Source: Cristatella mucedo (Eukaryota > Bryozoa > Phylactolaemata > Cristatellidae). Taken from it: DNA of 64,000 bases. The translations under genes were made by a program, and so were the position numbers. The notes under the pieces were generated by a model that was given only the letters and a program-made list of their open reading frames with translations, searched no databases and had not been told where the DNA came from. Below are positions 32,571 through 44,087 of the stretch, piece after piece. The DNA lies in assembly GCA_009760855.2 (NCBI GenBank), contig WPIO01000127.1, positions 174,501 through 238,500 on the forward strand. The letters are read 5' to 3'. The stretch's first letter is position 1, and each line of letters opens with the position of its first letter.

Positions 32571-33525
32571 AACATTTATGTACGCCCAGCACCCAAATCT
32601 TTGGGTCGGCCACGTGTCGCGGCGAAACAGCCGCCCAATTCAAAGCAAATTATTTAGTTGTACCATCAGAGCACTGCAAAGATTTTCTGGACGTGTAACA
32701 AGTATCCCTCCAGAAAACGGCTTCTAAACTACTGCGTCAAGCATTTGTTTAGTTACAATCAAGAGTTTGAAGCAAGTTATTTTGCACATGCAGGACCGTA
32801 GGCCAAACGTGGTTCAAAAGGACACTCAAAATTGACAGAGCATTTGTAACAAGAAAGAACCATAGCAGCAGTAGCTCTTTCTGAAACACAAGACCTTACA
32901 GAATAATTGCAAGCCGCTCCCTATGCTTTAACTGCTCGATTTGACGAAAGTAACTATATTGAACTTTTCCATTTCATGTTCTTAATATAGAGTTTTTACA
33001 TGTAACTATGGTTTTGGCTTCTCAGGTGTTTGCCAAGACATCTATGCAGCAGTTTCACATGGTTTCACGGCTCTTTCTTGTACCAGGAATTATACGTAAG
33101 GGCGGCTTCCAGCTCAAACTGTCCCATATATTTCTTGCTTAGCCTCCGATCGTGTATGACCTTCAAACAAGCGCACACACACAATCAGATATATCAAACT
33201 TTGACAATTAATGAAGTAGTACCCTCGACACATTATTATTTGAGATGCACCATTCAAGAAGTTGATCATTAGCGCATCAGCAATTTTGACGAGTACTATA
33301 ATAATTTTGACGTGTTCTGATATTGCTACCAAAAAGTCTTGAGAAGTTGCAAACGGTTTCCAAGCGCTTGGAATGGCCAAACAAGTTCACCATGCACGTT
33401 TTTCACATCAAGTCAAGGCGGCAGCAAGCTTACTTTGCTGCAAATATCGTACTCATATTATTCCCACCTTACATTGAATCTCAGCATCTTTCGGCCTTTA
33501 ATTCATGAAATTAAATAATGTTTTG
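32571..33525. other. No recognised gene or repeat
   Basis: AT-rich. ORFs at 33030-33272 (+) and 33114-33380 (-) overlap and have no motifs. Confidence 0.4.
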
Positions 33526-34680
33526 AGCTCTTGGCTTGATCGGCATATGAACTAAGGGCATGTTGTCCAGAGAATTTGAGGTACGTACGAGGTGTAGCTA
33601 AACGACGAGATTCAGAAAACCTGGCGGTACGATACTTAGCCCGGTGGGGGAGTAGATCAGATAGGTGGGCTGGAGCCAAAGAATAAGTGAACCTAGAAGT
33701 GAGTGACAGAACCTTGAAGTAGATTCTTGAGAGAGGGCGAGTGCAGGTCGGTGAGAAGTGGTGTGAAGTGGCAACTGGGCCACTCACGACAGACAAGCCT
33801 AGCGGCTCAGTTTTGCACCAACTCTAAGCGCCTAATGCACAAGCCGGTAGAACAGCAAGCGGTGAGTTACCGAAGTCGAGACGGGATTTCAAAAATTCAT
33901 GGACCAATTTAGATGTAGTATCCCTCTATAAGCAAGCCCGAAGTTTAGCAATTTTATGTTATTGAAAGTAGGCAGACTTGACTGCTGAGCTAATGCGGTC
34001 GTCAAATGAAAGGTCACTTGGGAACAGGACACCTACATTTCGTGTAGATTAAACAGGAGATACGCTCGCGTGATTTTGAGCGTTGTGTCTTCTCATTTCT
34101 GAATCACACTTGGTTTTCCAATAACTAGTAAGTTGGTTGTATGGTAATTCAATTTAAGAAAGTTTGCTGCCATCCATTGCGGATGTCATCAATAAGTGTA
34201 GCGAGGTAGTTCAGAGAATTAGACGCACAGGACGGCGGTTAGGGATCAAAGCAAAGGTACAACTGAGTGTCACCTGCATAGAAGTGAAACCCTAGTTTGT
34301 GCATGGAAATCACATTGGCAAGAGGGAGAGAATACACTTTAAAAAGAAGTGGACCGAGTGCTGAGCTCAGAGGTACCCTATAGTTTAGCGGTTCCTCAGA
34401 TCGCCATTGTCCGTTCTCATCGATACTCTGGAGTCTTCCACTAAGGTAGGACCCAAACCAGGGCAGTACTCGTGGCAATAGGAACCACCGGGCTATTAGT
34501 ATTCTTGGACTAGGAGATGAATAGTCAGGGTGATGTCATGCGCTGCGGCCTTGAATGTAAACACTAAGGTGCCGCATGAAATTGAGGGACAGTAGTCCTG
34601 TAGGGGATGTTATTGAGGGACATGAATCCATAAGGGAGGCTGCAATCTTAGGGATGGAATCTTCTATCTTGTTTATCTAG
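33526..34680 (-). mobile_element. LINE-A RT fragment with a damaged catalytic box
   Basis: An internal fragment without 3' UTR or tail. The minus strand codes for the RT C-terminus (33503-33796). The middle is in broken frames. At 34239-34478 it reads LPWFGSYLSGRLQSID, then FHFYAGDTQLYLCF, where the first catalytic Asp of YADD is Gly. A pre-RT stretch (about 34600-34680) is recognisable beyond a deletion of the RT N-terminal half. Confidence 0.75.
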
Positions 34681-35338
34681 CTGACATAGAGACTAGAGTA
34701 GCAATCAGCTAGATCACCACACGGATCACTAGGTAAGGACCAAACCCAGCAGTGGCTAACGAGATAGCTGAAAGTAGAGGTTAGCGTTTGTGGATTGTGC
34801 ATCTGTGATTCAACAATATTTTCTATAGATGGCTTAACTACTTGGCCTTTGCTAGGGTCGATTAGTAACATCTGCAGTATTCCTGTTATGCCTTTTGATA
34901 GAAAGCGAGTCCTGATGTTTTACATGCTTTCTCAAGCCTGCGCTTTGTACACCCTAGCAAGCTTAATGTCAGTGCCAGTGCCTCGGAGCACAGTCAACCA
35001 TTCGCAAGTGCAGTCTGGCGAAATCGGGCAAACCATTTCAATGAGTGAACTACTTCGGTCAGGTTCTCTCTATATCTGGTGATCAGGTCGAAAGCCATAC
35101 ACGAGTCGGGCGAAAGGTTCCAAAATTAGATATTGCAATGCTCACTAGCTCGCTTATCTCGGCTATTTCACAGGCGGGCTCAAGTTCAAATCGATGGCCG
35201 AGTTCAGAGGTAAAAAATCACGGGGTATTGGGAGACAAGCTAGTACGGTGACTGTAGTAGATAGCAAAACAAAAAGCAACAGAGCCCATAGCTTAATAAT
35301 AAACCACGAACATTGCATGCATGTAAAAGGGTAGAAAT
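34681..35338. other. No recognised gene or repeat
   Basis: Nothing supported. Confidence 0.4.
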
Positions 35339-35339
35339 C

Positions 35340-35455
35340 AACATGTTTGTTTTTTTGCAGCGCCCTGAGAGAGCTTAATCTCTGTCCAGGCGCTTTTCAT
35401 ATGCCTATAACTTTAGGGATTGAGGAGAGTACCTTACCCCTGGGTCAAACCAGGG
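35340..35455 (-). mobile_element. SINE-2
   Basis: Reverse copy: CAGCGCCCTGAGAGAGCTTAATCTCTGTCCAGGCGCTTTTCATATGCC (hairpin and junction), then a diverged tRNA head ending near TGGGTCAAACCAGG. The B-box region is deleted. Confidence 0.65.
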
Positions 35456-35585
35456 CGACAGCAATCAGGGCGGCAACATATATTCTAAAGCCGCAGAGAA
35501 GCTACATGTCAGCAGCATTGAGAATAACGTACTACTGACTAACCATCACCGAGATTATGACGTATCGACTCCTAATCCTGGATAT

Positions 35586-35935
35586 TTTCTCCCAAAGCCT
35601 GGAACTCATTCCCGACTTCTGTCACGAGATCCTCTGACATGACCAAATTTAAAAAGAAATTAAAAACACACCTACTTATGGCGGCATTTAGTGGTACCCT
35701 GTGATTCGTCCTTCATGTGCTTATGCGTTCGGACCCTGCTGCATGCTGCCACTAACCATACTTGCATCCCAATCCTGTGCTCGTCACCCCTAACCATGTT
35801 ACTCATAGTTTTTAGCAAGCATGATAACACTGACCATTCGATCGTGTTTCCTTTGCAACAAATGTAAAGCGCCTAGAGACAGATTGAATTCTCTGAGGGC
35901 GCTTTATCAAGTCTATTTTTATTCTTACTAAATCA
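35586..35935 (+). mobile_element. LINE-A 3' end, well preserved
   Basis: Plus strand: CTCCCAAAGCCTGGAACTC through CTAACCATGTTACTC to the CpG-intact hairpin (AAAGCGCCTAGAGACAGATTG...GAGGGCGCTTTATCAAG) and an AT-rich tail. Confidence 0.85.
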
Positions 35936-36450
35936 GTACAACTCAGTGCAGTTTTTATTAACTTATCACTGGTAGTGGCTGAATAAACAATTTAGCACGT
36001 CCGCGTTAATATCGGCAAGACCACTTTATGTTTTGAAGTCTCGGTAGATCTGTGCAAAACCTTTGATAGATGATGCCGTCAAAAGTATTTTTTTTTCATG
36101 AAACAGAATGTACACTGCATTGATTATATCTCGAGATTACATGTAGATATAGGTACGTAAATCCTACACCCATGTAGTGCTCCCCACCTGTCAAAAGGTC
36201 AAAGTACGATTACATAAATCTATATTGATGTTTCCGTCATTCTGTCACATGTTACAGGCATAATATTTCAAAATAAAGGCTTACACATTACGTACAAAAT
36301 GAATTCATAGGACCTTTAGTGGATTAAGATTGAGGGAGTGAGCATGTGCAACTAATGGCTTGCAAAATTTGACAATAATCTGCAGGTTGAGAGAACCTAA
36401 GAGAGGACACAACGCGAATCCTAAACAATAGAGTTCTCTGCTGTATCATT
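35936..36450. other. No recognised gene or repeat
   Basis: Nothing supported. Confidence 0.4.
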
Positions 36451-36451
36451 A

Positions 36452-38105
36452 ATGTAATGCATGCCCTTCTGTAACTCAATAGAGTCAGGAGAGCAATTGA
36501 GGTAGTGATTAGCATAGAAGTAGCAGTTCAGGACCGCTGAAAAAGATGTGCCATGGTCGGCAGTAGGAGAGTAGTTGTCGTACCAAGTGCATTATTATTA
36601 TATTAATTGTGGAAGCGAGTTCCACAGTCTAGGACCTGCAGAACTAAAGCTTCTGTCGTTAACTGTCTTTAAGCGGAGGAATGGAACAGCTAATTTATTG
36701 TCCTCACAGGACCCGATGGCACGAACAGGCTGAAACTGATGCAGCAGTTCAGCTAGGTACGAAGGAGCCAAGCCGTGGCGGGCCTTGTGGGTCAGCGTAA
36801 GATCTTTGCTCTGTATCCGTTTCTCAACTGGCATCCATCCTAGCTCTTTTAGCAAAGGAGACACGTGCTCAAACCGCTGGGACTTGAAGACCAGCCTTGC
36901 AGCCATATTCATAGTCCACTGTAGTGGCATAATAGCTTTCTTTGGTAGCCCAGCCAAAAGGGAATTACAATAATCAAGCCGAGACAGAACTAAAGAGCTG
37001 GTTAAATTTTTTACAAGCCACTGTGGAAGACAGCTCCTAATCTTGGATTGGGATCGGACGTGATGGCTAGCTGTAGAAGCAGTCTTCTGAATGAAGCTTT
37101 TGAAATTGAGGCAGCTGTCGAACACGACACCTAAATTACGAGCACGTGGTGAAGGTCGCACAATAGCATCACCTATTAGAACAGCAAAGCCTTTTAATCC
37201 AGCCACAAGCTTAGGGTGTCCTATGAGCAGCAGTTCGGTTTTATCGTCATTTAATTTCAAGAAGTTTTCCGCCATCCAGGATCGAATATCGGCAATGCAA
37301 GCATTCAGTTTCTCAGTTGCTGCAGCAGACTCCGACGGTTTAAAAGAAAAATACAACTGAGTATCGTCAGCACAGAAGTGATATCCTATTCCATGGGCCT
37401 TAATCACTTTTCCCAGAGGTTGTGTATAAATGGAGTACAGCAAGGGACCGAGTACAGACCCTCGAGGGACTCCACAGGTGACCCGTCTCGTGTGTAAGTC
37501 CTGACCCCCACACGACACGAATTGAACACGATCAGACAAGTACGATTTAAACCACGCCTGTGTTTCTTCTGCCAGACCGATCGTTGTTCTGAATCTTTCC
37601 AGTAGAACATCGTGATCAATGGCGTTGAAGGCAGCTGACAGATATAGCAGAGCTAGGGCAGTGACATTCCCATCGTCGTTGCCACGGAGAAGTCATTGTT
37701 AACACGGAGGAGAGCAGTTTCAGTGAAGTGCTGCCTCCTGAACCCTGAAGGAAATGTTTCTGACATTTCATTTTTTTCAATATGTGAAACCAGCTGCTTA
37801 GCAACAATTTATTCAAGAATCTTTGACAAGAAAGGAAGAAGGAAAATTGGGCGATAGTTTGCAAGGACCTCTGTACCTAATCCAGGCTTTATAAGTATGG
37901 TCTAACGATTGCCGATTTGAGGGACTTGAGGACGATCCCTTTTCCCAAAGACGCATTAAAAATCTCGCCTATGGCAGGGCCAAGTTGGTCTGCCAGTGAA
38001 GACCACAGAGATGAAGGTATAGGGTCTTCGGGAGACGAGCTCTCTTTGCTAGACCTTACTCGGTAGCCTCATCGCATGCAAAAACCTCGGAAAATCTTTT
38101 AAGGA
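36452..38105 (-). mobile_element. LINE-B, long copy with RT
   Basis: (ACATT)n remnant at 36452-36463, then a 3' UTR with an internal deletion, then the RT to about 37870. Beyond that is the pre-RT region, ending near VTFLKRFSEV (about 38105). At 36587-36608, ACCAAGTGCATTATTATTATATT replaces the expected TTTCGTAAG; it equals the last 20 bases of a plus-strand LINE-A. 5'-truncated before the endonuclease. Confidence 0.8.
36598..37870 (-). pseudogene. LINE-B reverse transcriptase remnant
   Basis: The frame at 36598-37539 is open for 313 codons and contains VPRGSVLGP, HFCADDTQLYFSF (active-site box with Tyr changed to Cys, both Asp kept), WMAENFLKLNDDKTELL, RLDYCNSLLAGLPKKA and WMPVEKRIQSK. The N-terminal half of the RT continues to 37870 in other frames (ADEALAWF-like and AFNAIDH regions), with frameshifts near 37540 and 37620. 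The length and shared motifs place it with LINE-B at 44.6 and 48.9 kb. It lacks an intact start-to-stop ORF and is inactive. Confidence 0.8.
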
Positions 38106-38129
38106 AGGTCACAGGTTGTGATACCGCAA

Positions 38130-38420
38130 TTGTCGGATTCAACAGGTGACTGTCCAGGTGGATGAGACATGAGCCCCCAAACGAAATGAATAGAACGAGA
38201 TCGGATAAGTATGAGTTAAACCACACCAGTGCCTCGTCTGCCAGATCAATTTTTGTTCTCAATTATTCAAATGAATGTCGCGATTGATAGTGTGGAAGGC
38301 AGATGATAGATCCAGCAGCGCTAGGGCTGCGACATTCCGTCATCAATGTTGTATAGGATTTCATTGGTTGCACGGACGACATTTTACAGGTCATGCTGCC
38401 TTAACTTTTGTTTTAAGTGG
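38130..38420 (-). mobile_element. LINE-B fragment, RT N-terminal part, separate copy
   Basis: Minus strand reads RTKIDLADEALVWFNSYLSD and FGG(S), matching the motif that follows motif A. It also covers the motif A region itself with lesions (to 38420). The same region is already present at 37500-37700, so this is a second copy joined to the first. Confidence 0.65.
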
Positions 38421-38569
38421 CAGGTGCACCACTGGCATTAATATTGCACTTCCCTTTAATTGACACGGGTGGCTAAATTGTCTTGCACCGGATTATCGGA
38501 TAAGTAGTTTTAATTACTACTGAATCTTTACTGCTTTGGTTTCCTTGTGGGCAATTATTTGCAGCAACT

Positions 38570-38800
38570 ATAAACCCAACCCTGGAGTTCACTACAGACT
38601 GACATCTAGCCAACCTTGAATTACTTTGGTAGCTAAAAAAGCTGAGCTAAAAGTACACCTTTTTATCATAGCATTTTCTGCTTCCGTGTGTCTTGTCCTA
38701 CGTATTTACGGCTGCTTCAAGCGTGGATTTTACTATCGCAGATGATCCCACACGATTCCTTGCAGCCAGTGTATAGTGTCTTGAAAGTAATTTAGTTTTT
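38570..38800 (+). mobile_element. Diverged LINE 3' remnant (LINE-A/C-like)
   Basis: CTAAAAAAGCTGAGCTAAAAGTACACC and a weak tail (GTGTATAGTGTCTTGAAAGTAATTTAG). Family assignment is uncertain. Confidence 0.4.
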
Positions 38801-38904
38801 ATAACGTTAGATTCAAAGTCTTTGTAATTAACACGGTTTTCTCGCGCAGTTATGCCCCATCGAGCTCAACCTCTTCCTTTACATCTATCTGATCACGTGC
38901 AGTT

Positions 38905-39490
38905 TTACTCGTCACTTGTGCCTGTTCTTTGCTGCATGTATTGATGGCATCCGCACGTAAATGGCCGATAACTTTCTTAAATTGAATTTTGATAAAACCA
39001 ACTTACTAGTCATGGGTAAATCAAGCGTGATTCAGAAATTTTAAAACCTAACCCTCAAAGTCAGCTCTGCCAGCATATCTCCTGTTGAATCTGCATGGAA
39101 TCTAGATGCCATGTTCCATAGTGACCTTTTAATAGACGGTCACTTCAGCTCCACAGTAAGGTTGCTTACTTTCAGCTACGTATTTCTAAAATTCGGGCAT
39201 GCTTAGGCAGGGATACTACATCTAAACTGGTCCATGCATTTCTTACATCCATCTTGACTTCTGTAACTCACTGATTGTTACTGGCTCATTGCTTATTTAC
39301 CGGCCTGTGCAATCAGGCACTTAGAGTCAGTGCAAAACTCTGCAGCCATGCTTATCTGTCGCGAGCGTCGAAGTTGCCACATCACAATGCTTCTCGCCCA
39401 CCTGCACTGGCTCTTAAAATAGTCAAGCAGCACATCGACTTCAAGCATCTGTCACTCACTTTTAGGTCCCTTCATTATTTTGTGTGTGCC
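38905..39490 (+). mobile_element. LINE-A RT fragment
   Basis: Plus strand from ACIDGIR through the YFQL region, KIRACLGRDTTSKLVHAF and CNSLI to the LHWL region. It carries stops and frameshifts and has no 3' end. Confidence 0.7.
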
Positions 39491-40379
39491 ACCACGGCTC
39501 GATCCTCTCAGCGGCCACCGCTCTTTAATGCTATGCCAAAAACACGACCCTAGCCAATGTCGTAGGTGAGTTTTTTCTGATTTAGCTACAGGTCCATTCC
39601 CCACAAACGCCCCGTAATTTACCTCTGACATACACAGAGCAATCAATATTATATGGTGGCTTGAAAAGCCAGCCAAATCCACCGCTTTGTACTTGGGAAT
39701 CAATGTAGTTCGTATTGATTTATTTTAGTCAAGGCCGAATCCAAATTTAATTGAGAAAAACATATAGTTGGATCACGGATCAAGAACTCGAAAGAGTTTA
39801 TGATTTCAGTGGACCATCTTTGATCCACCCGCAGACAATCCTACTGTATAGTGACTTCATTGACAACATGGAGCCGAGTCTCTCCGCATTCTTCGAATGT
39901 AAGATATAACAGATTGTGGGCTCCGGGCTCTTACGGCCTTTCCGTATACAATGCAAAACCCGCATGGCCATGCTCATCGTCTCACTCTTTCCGTTCTCAC
40001 TTCTACTTGTATATATGTTTATGTTTTTATTTTTATATATCCCCTAGTTAAGTCCCTACAGCTCTGAAAGCTGCTGCAGTAAGGCTACTTTTTAATAAGT
40101 CGAGTCTAGATCAAGAGGGAGAACTCAAGTCCCTTTCGTTCAATTTCCCTTCTGCCATTATAATTCACTACATTTGAGAGAGTGGTGGCCCAGTAACAAG
40201 ACACTTGCATCACTTCATCAGATCTTGCTTGAAAGTTTAACCGGAATTTTAAGCAAGCCATTCCCCACAAAATACTCCGCAGAGGATTTACATTGACGTT
40301 TAGAACAATGCTTATTAGGGCGTGGCCTCTCTGCTGCACGTTCATCTGGATCTCGCAGCAATCATTTGAAAAACTGGCC
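39491..40379. other. No recognised gene or repeat
   Basis: ORFs without motifs. A T-rich stretch lies near 40017-40035. Confidence 0.4.
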
Positions 40380-40460
40380 AACAATAATAATAATAAAAGT
40401 AATACATTTGTTATAGCGCTTCAGAGAACTCAATCTTTTTCTGTGCACTCCTGGAGCGAC
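40380..40460 (-). mobile_element. Minimal LINE-A tail
   Basis: AACAATAATAATAATAAAAG, then TATAGCGCTTCAGAGAACTCAATCTTTTTCTGTGCAC. Only the hairpin survives. Confidence 0.55.
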
Positions 40461-40569
40461 ATTCGATCCAGCAACGCATCACTAGCGCTGTGCTAAACCA
40501 GTTTTGATCATACAGTGAGAGATTTCAAAGCATGGATGTAAACGTCGTTTGATCAGATCATATAGAGAG

Positions 40570-41040
40570 CAAGTAAAGTTTGGGGTACCTCAGGAGTTGG
40601 TACTCGTCTCTTAACCATCCTCAATTTTCCTCTGACCAATATCATCTCCAAACTTTGACTTGGCTTTCATTTCTACGCTGACGATACCCAGCTTCACCGG
40701 GCCTTCGACCATTTTAAGCCTTTCTCAACATTCGCCTCACGCTAGTCCCTCGCTGCATGCATCGATGGTATTCGACGTTTGAATGACTGCTAACTTCCCG
40801 AAGCTTGATGAAGATAAAACGAGCCTAGTAGTTGTGGTGAAACCTAGTGCCGCCCGACGCTTGAACCTACTCAAAGCACGAACGACTTGTGCCTTTATTA
40901 GCTCATTGCTTTCACAGTCAAGTCCGTCTACTATCAAGTCCGTCTACCGTCTACTAAGCTGATGAACATTTCCAAATTAGGATCTGATTTAACCAGAATA
41001 CGGCAGCTAAGCTAGTTCACAAGTTTGTGACCGCGTGTTA
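40570..41040 (+). mobile_element. Diverged LINE RT fragment with YADD
   Basis: Plus strand reads [25 protein letters not shown] and TVKSVYYQ in broken frames. It is more diverged than its LINE-A neighbour, so it is perhaps LINE-C. Confidence 0.6.
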
Positions 41041-41059
41041 ATGACCACAGTTTCGTTTT

Positions 41060-41640
41060 CTTTAATTGAATGATGATAACACTAACTTACTAGTTATGAG
41101 CAAACCAAGTGATTAAGAAATTGGAAAGGCTGACGCTCAAAATTGGCTTTGCCAGCATACCTCCTGTTGAATCTGCAAGAAATATAGGTGTCATGTTCCA
41201 AAGTGACCTTTCGTTAGACGACTATATTACCTACACAATCAAGTCTGCCTACTTTCAGCTACATAACATAGCTAAAATCCGGGCTTGTATAGACAGGCAT
41301 ATCACATCTAAGTGGTTCCGTGCATTTGTGAAATCCTGTCTTGACTTTTGTAGCTCACTGCTTGCTGGTCTACCGGCCTGTGCAATCAGGCGCTTACAGT
41401 TGGCGAAAAACTCGGCAGCTAGGCTTGCCCATCATGAGCGGCACAGTTGCTGCATCGCACCGATTCTCGCCGACTTGCACTGGCTCCCAGTCAAGCAATC
41501 TATCGACTTCAAAGTTTTGTTGCTCAATTTTAGGTCCAATCATTATTTGGCTCCAGCCTTCCCTTACAGAATATGTGAAGTACCTAGAAAAAAGTAAATT
41601 CTCCGAGAGCTATAGCATGCATTAATACTAATACTATTTG
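41060..41640 (+). mobile_element. LINE-A RT C-terminal half joined to its own tail
   Basis: The open frame at 41109-41597 reads IKKLERLTLKIGFASI, SDLSLDDYITYTIKSAYFQL, NSAARLAHHERH and LADLHWLPVKQSIDF. After LAPAF it jumps directly to the hairpin region (GAAGTACCTAGAAAAAAG...CTCCGAGAGCTATAGC), deleting the last RT codons and the 3' UTR. Confidence 0.75.
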
Positions 41641-42291
41641 AGAGTCTCTCAACGTGCAAGCGGTTAACGCAAAGGCCCACTCACTGGTCGTCCAGCCGTG
41701 CCGCAATAAAGGTTCTCCAACTAGCCAGTTAGCTACAGGGCTTATTTAATGGCCACCTGCTCACAATAGCCGCATTGGGGTATGCTTGTCGGATCGCGGT
41801 AGCGAGATGAGTTTGACTGTGTTTGTGCTTTCACTAGCTGCGCTTACTCTTCGAGTGATTGATGACCGGACCGACATGAACGGCTTTGAATGCCACCACC
41901 GTTTCAGTGCAGGTGCAGTGCCGAGAACTCAGCTTGGCCATGTGGAACTCCCTCGGGACCTCACTTCAGGTTCAGCAGATAGGCTAGCGTTTAATTCCAT
42001 AGCTTGCCACAGTTTATTAAACGGCGCCGAAAACTTCTTCGGTAGTCGATCGATGACCCGAACCGATTCGAGTAGTGAGCATGGCACGACAGGTGATTTC
42101 AGGTGTGCCTGAGGAAGTGAGTGGGGAGGACGTCTCCTCACCTTACTCACCTACTCGGGCGCACCAGGACCCCACGTCGGCTGCTCCGCGAGCAGAGCAC
42201 AAGCAGGAGAGTAGGGCTGGGAAGGGGACCTGGGAGAGGGGGGCTAGGAAAGCAGCTGGGTGGCGAGGGCATAACCGTGGCGAAGCGGTTT
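41637..42291. repeat. Repeat D, copy 1, left part
   Basis: Starts TTTGAGAGTCTCTCAACGTG and is collinear with 46934-47660. Blocks include TGGCCACCTGCTCACAATAGC, GTAGTCGATCGATGACCCG and AACCGATTCGAGTAGT. It is interrupted by LINE-A at 42292 and continues at 43732. Orientation and class are unknown. Confidence 0.75.
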
Positions 42292-43731
42292 TCTTAATAA
42301 TAATATTAATAATAGTAATGCACTTGATAAAGCGCCCTTCGAGAGCTCAATATCTTTCTAGGCATTTTACATTTGCTTCAAAGGGAAATGCAATTGAATG
42401 GTGAGTAATATCATGCTTGAGAAATAAACAAAATGAATAACATGGTTAGGGGTGACATGCACAGGGTCAGCATGCAAATGTGGTTAGTGGCAGCATGAAC
42501 AGTGTCAGCACTCATAAGCACATCAAGGACAGACATGCACAGGGTCAGCATGCAAATGTGGTTAGTGGCAGCATGCACAGTGTCAGCACGCATAAGCACA
42601 TCAAGGACGAATCACAGGGACCCACTAAATGCTGTCCTAAATAGACGTTTTTAAGTTCTCTTTAAATTTGGATGTTCTGATGCAAGTCGGGAGGGAATTC
42701 CAGGCTTTGGGAGCATACGAACTACATGCACGGTCTCCAAAGGATTTGAGGTTTGTACGAGGTATTTCTAGACTGTTGGATTCCGAAAAGCGGGTGGTAC
42801 GATGCTTGGCCTGGCGGCGGAGTAGATCTGAGAGATAGGCTGGAGCCAGAGAATGAAGTGACCTAAAATTGAGCGACAAAATCTTTAAGTCAATCCGTTG
42901 CTTGACTGGGAGCCAGTGCAGGTCGGCGAGGAGTGGTGTGACATGGTAACTGCGGCGCTCACGACAGACAAGTCTAGCTGCAGAGTTTTGCACCAGCTGC
43001 AATCGCCTGATCGCACATGCCAGTAGGCCAGTAAGCAGTGAGTTGCAGAAGTCGAGACGGGATGTCACGAATGCACGAACCAAATTAGACGTGGTATCCT
43101 TATCTAAACAAGCCCGGATTTTAGCAATGTTATGTAGCTGAAAGTAGGCAGATTTGACTGTGGAGCTGACGTGGTCGTCTAACGAGAGGCCACTTTGGAA
43201 CATGACACCTAGATTTCGAGCTGATTCAGCAGGAGATATGCTGGCAGAGCCAATTTTGAGCGTCAGCCTTTCCGATTCCTGAATCACACTGGGTTTGCCC
43301 ATAACTAGTGATTTAGTTTCATCATCGTTTAGTTTTAGAAAATTTGCTGCCATCCATGTGCGGATGTCATCAATACATGCAGCAAGTGAGTTGAGAGAAT
43401 TTGAGGTGCTCGAAGGCTGGGAGGGATTAAAGCAAAGGTACAACTGAGTGTCATCCGCATAGAAGTGAAAGCATAAATTGTGCTTGGCAATCACATCAGC
43501 AAGAGGGAGAGTATTAACCGTGAAAAGAACCGGACCTAGCACGGAAACCTGAGGTATCCCATATTTCAGAGGTACCTCGGATGATCTTTGTCTATTCACG
43601 TCAATACTCTGGAGTCTGCCACTGAGATAGGACCTGAACCACGGCAGAGCAGTGCCAGTGATGCCTAGGCGAGACGAGAGGCGCTCTAGCGGAGCTTTGT
43701 GATCGATAGTATAAAATGCTGCCGAAAGATC
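42292..43731 (-). mobile_element. LINE-A inserted in repeat D
   Basis: Minus strand: (ATT)n tail, hairpin, a 3' UTR with a 78-bp tandem duplication (42454-42531 and 42532-42608), and the RT up to motif A, where it is 5'-truncated at 43731. Repeat D resumes at CCCCTGATTAAC. Confidence 0.85.
42637..43731 (-). pseudogene. LINE-A RT, longest uninterrupted frame here
   Basis: About 364 codons are open from the truncation point at motif A (DLSAAFYTIDH, where the usual FDT is FYT) to a stop at 42637. Motifs: [75 protein letters not shown] and [14 protein letters not shown]. There is no start codon, and the N-terminal half of the RT and the endonuclease are missing, so it is not functional despite the clean frame. 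The lack of stops suggests a young insertion. Confidence 0.85.
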
Positions 43732-44087
43732 CCCTGATTAACTTGCCCATACAAAGACTGAACAGCATGCCTGGTCCCAGCGAACAGCTGGGAGTAGTAA
43801 AGGAAGAGCCAGCCGTTATGGTCAGCTTCTGCTGGACTCACCAGCCTACTTAGAACTGGTACGGACCAAAAGAATCCGGCTGCCTTCATGGTTTCTGTGG
43901 TTTTCCTGTTGACATTTACGGCCTGTGGTCGATGGTGATGTGGCCGGTTTCTGGCCTGCTGTCGAGTCTTGGTAACCAAAGCGTGACGTGACGGTATTGA
44001 AGAGACGAGGTAGCAGCCTTGAGTGGGAGTGGTACAACCTGCCGAGAATGGAGAATGGAGTCCTGTATGTTATCGCCAGTCCTCATA
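43732..44087. repeat. Repeat D, copy 1, right part
   Basis: Collinear with 47690-48025: CTGATTAACTT, GCTGGACTCA, GATGTGGCCGGTTTCTGGCCTG, GAGGTAGCAGCCTTGAG, AATGGAGTCCTG. It ends where LINE-B begins. Confidence 0.65.
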
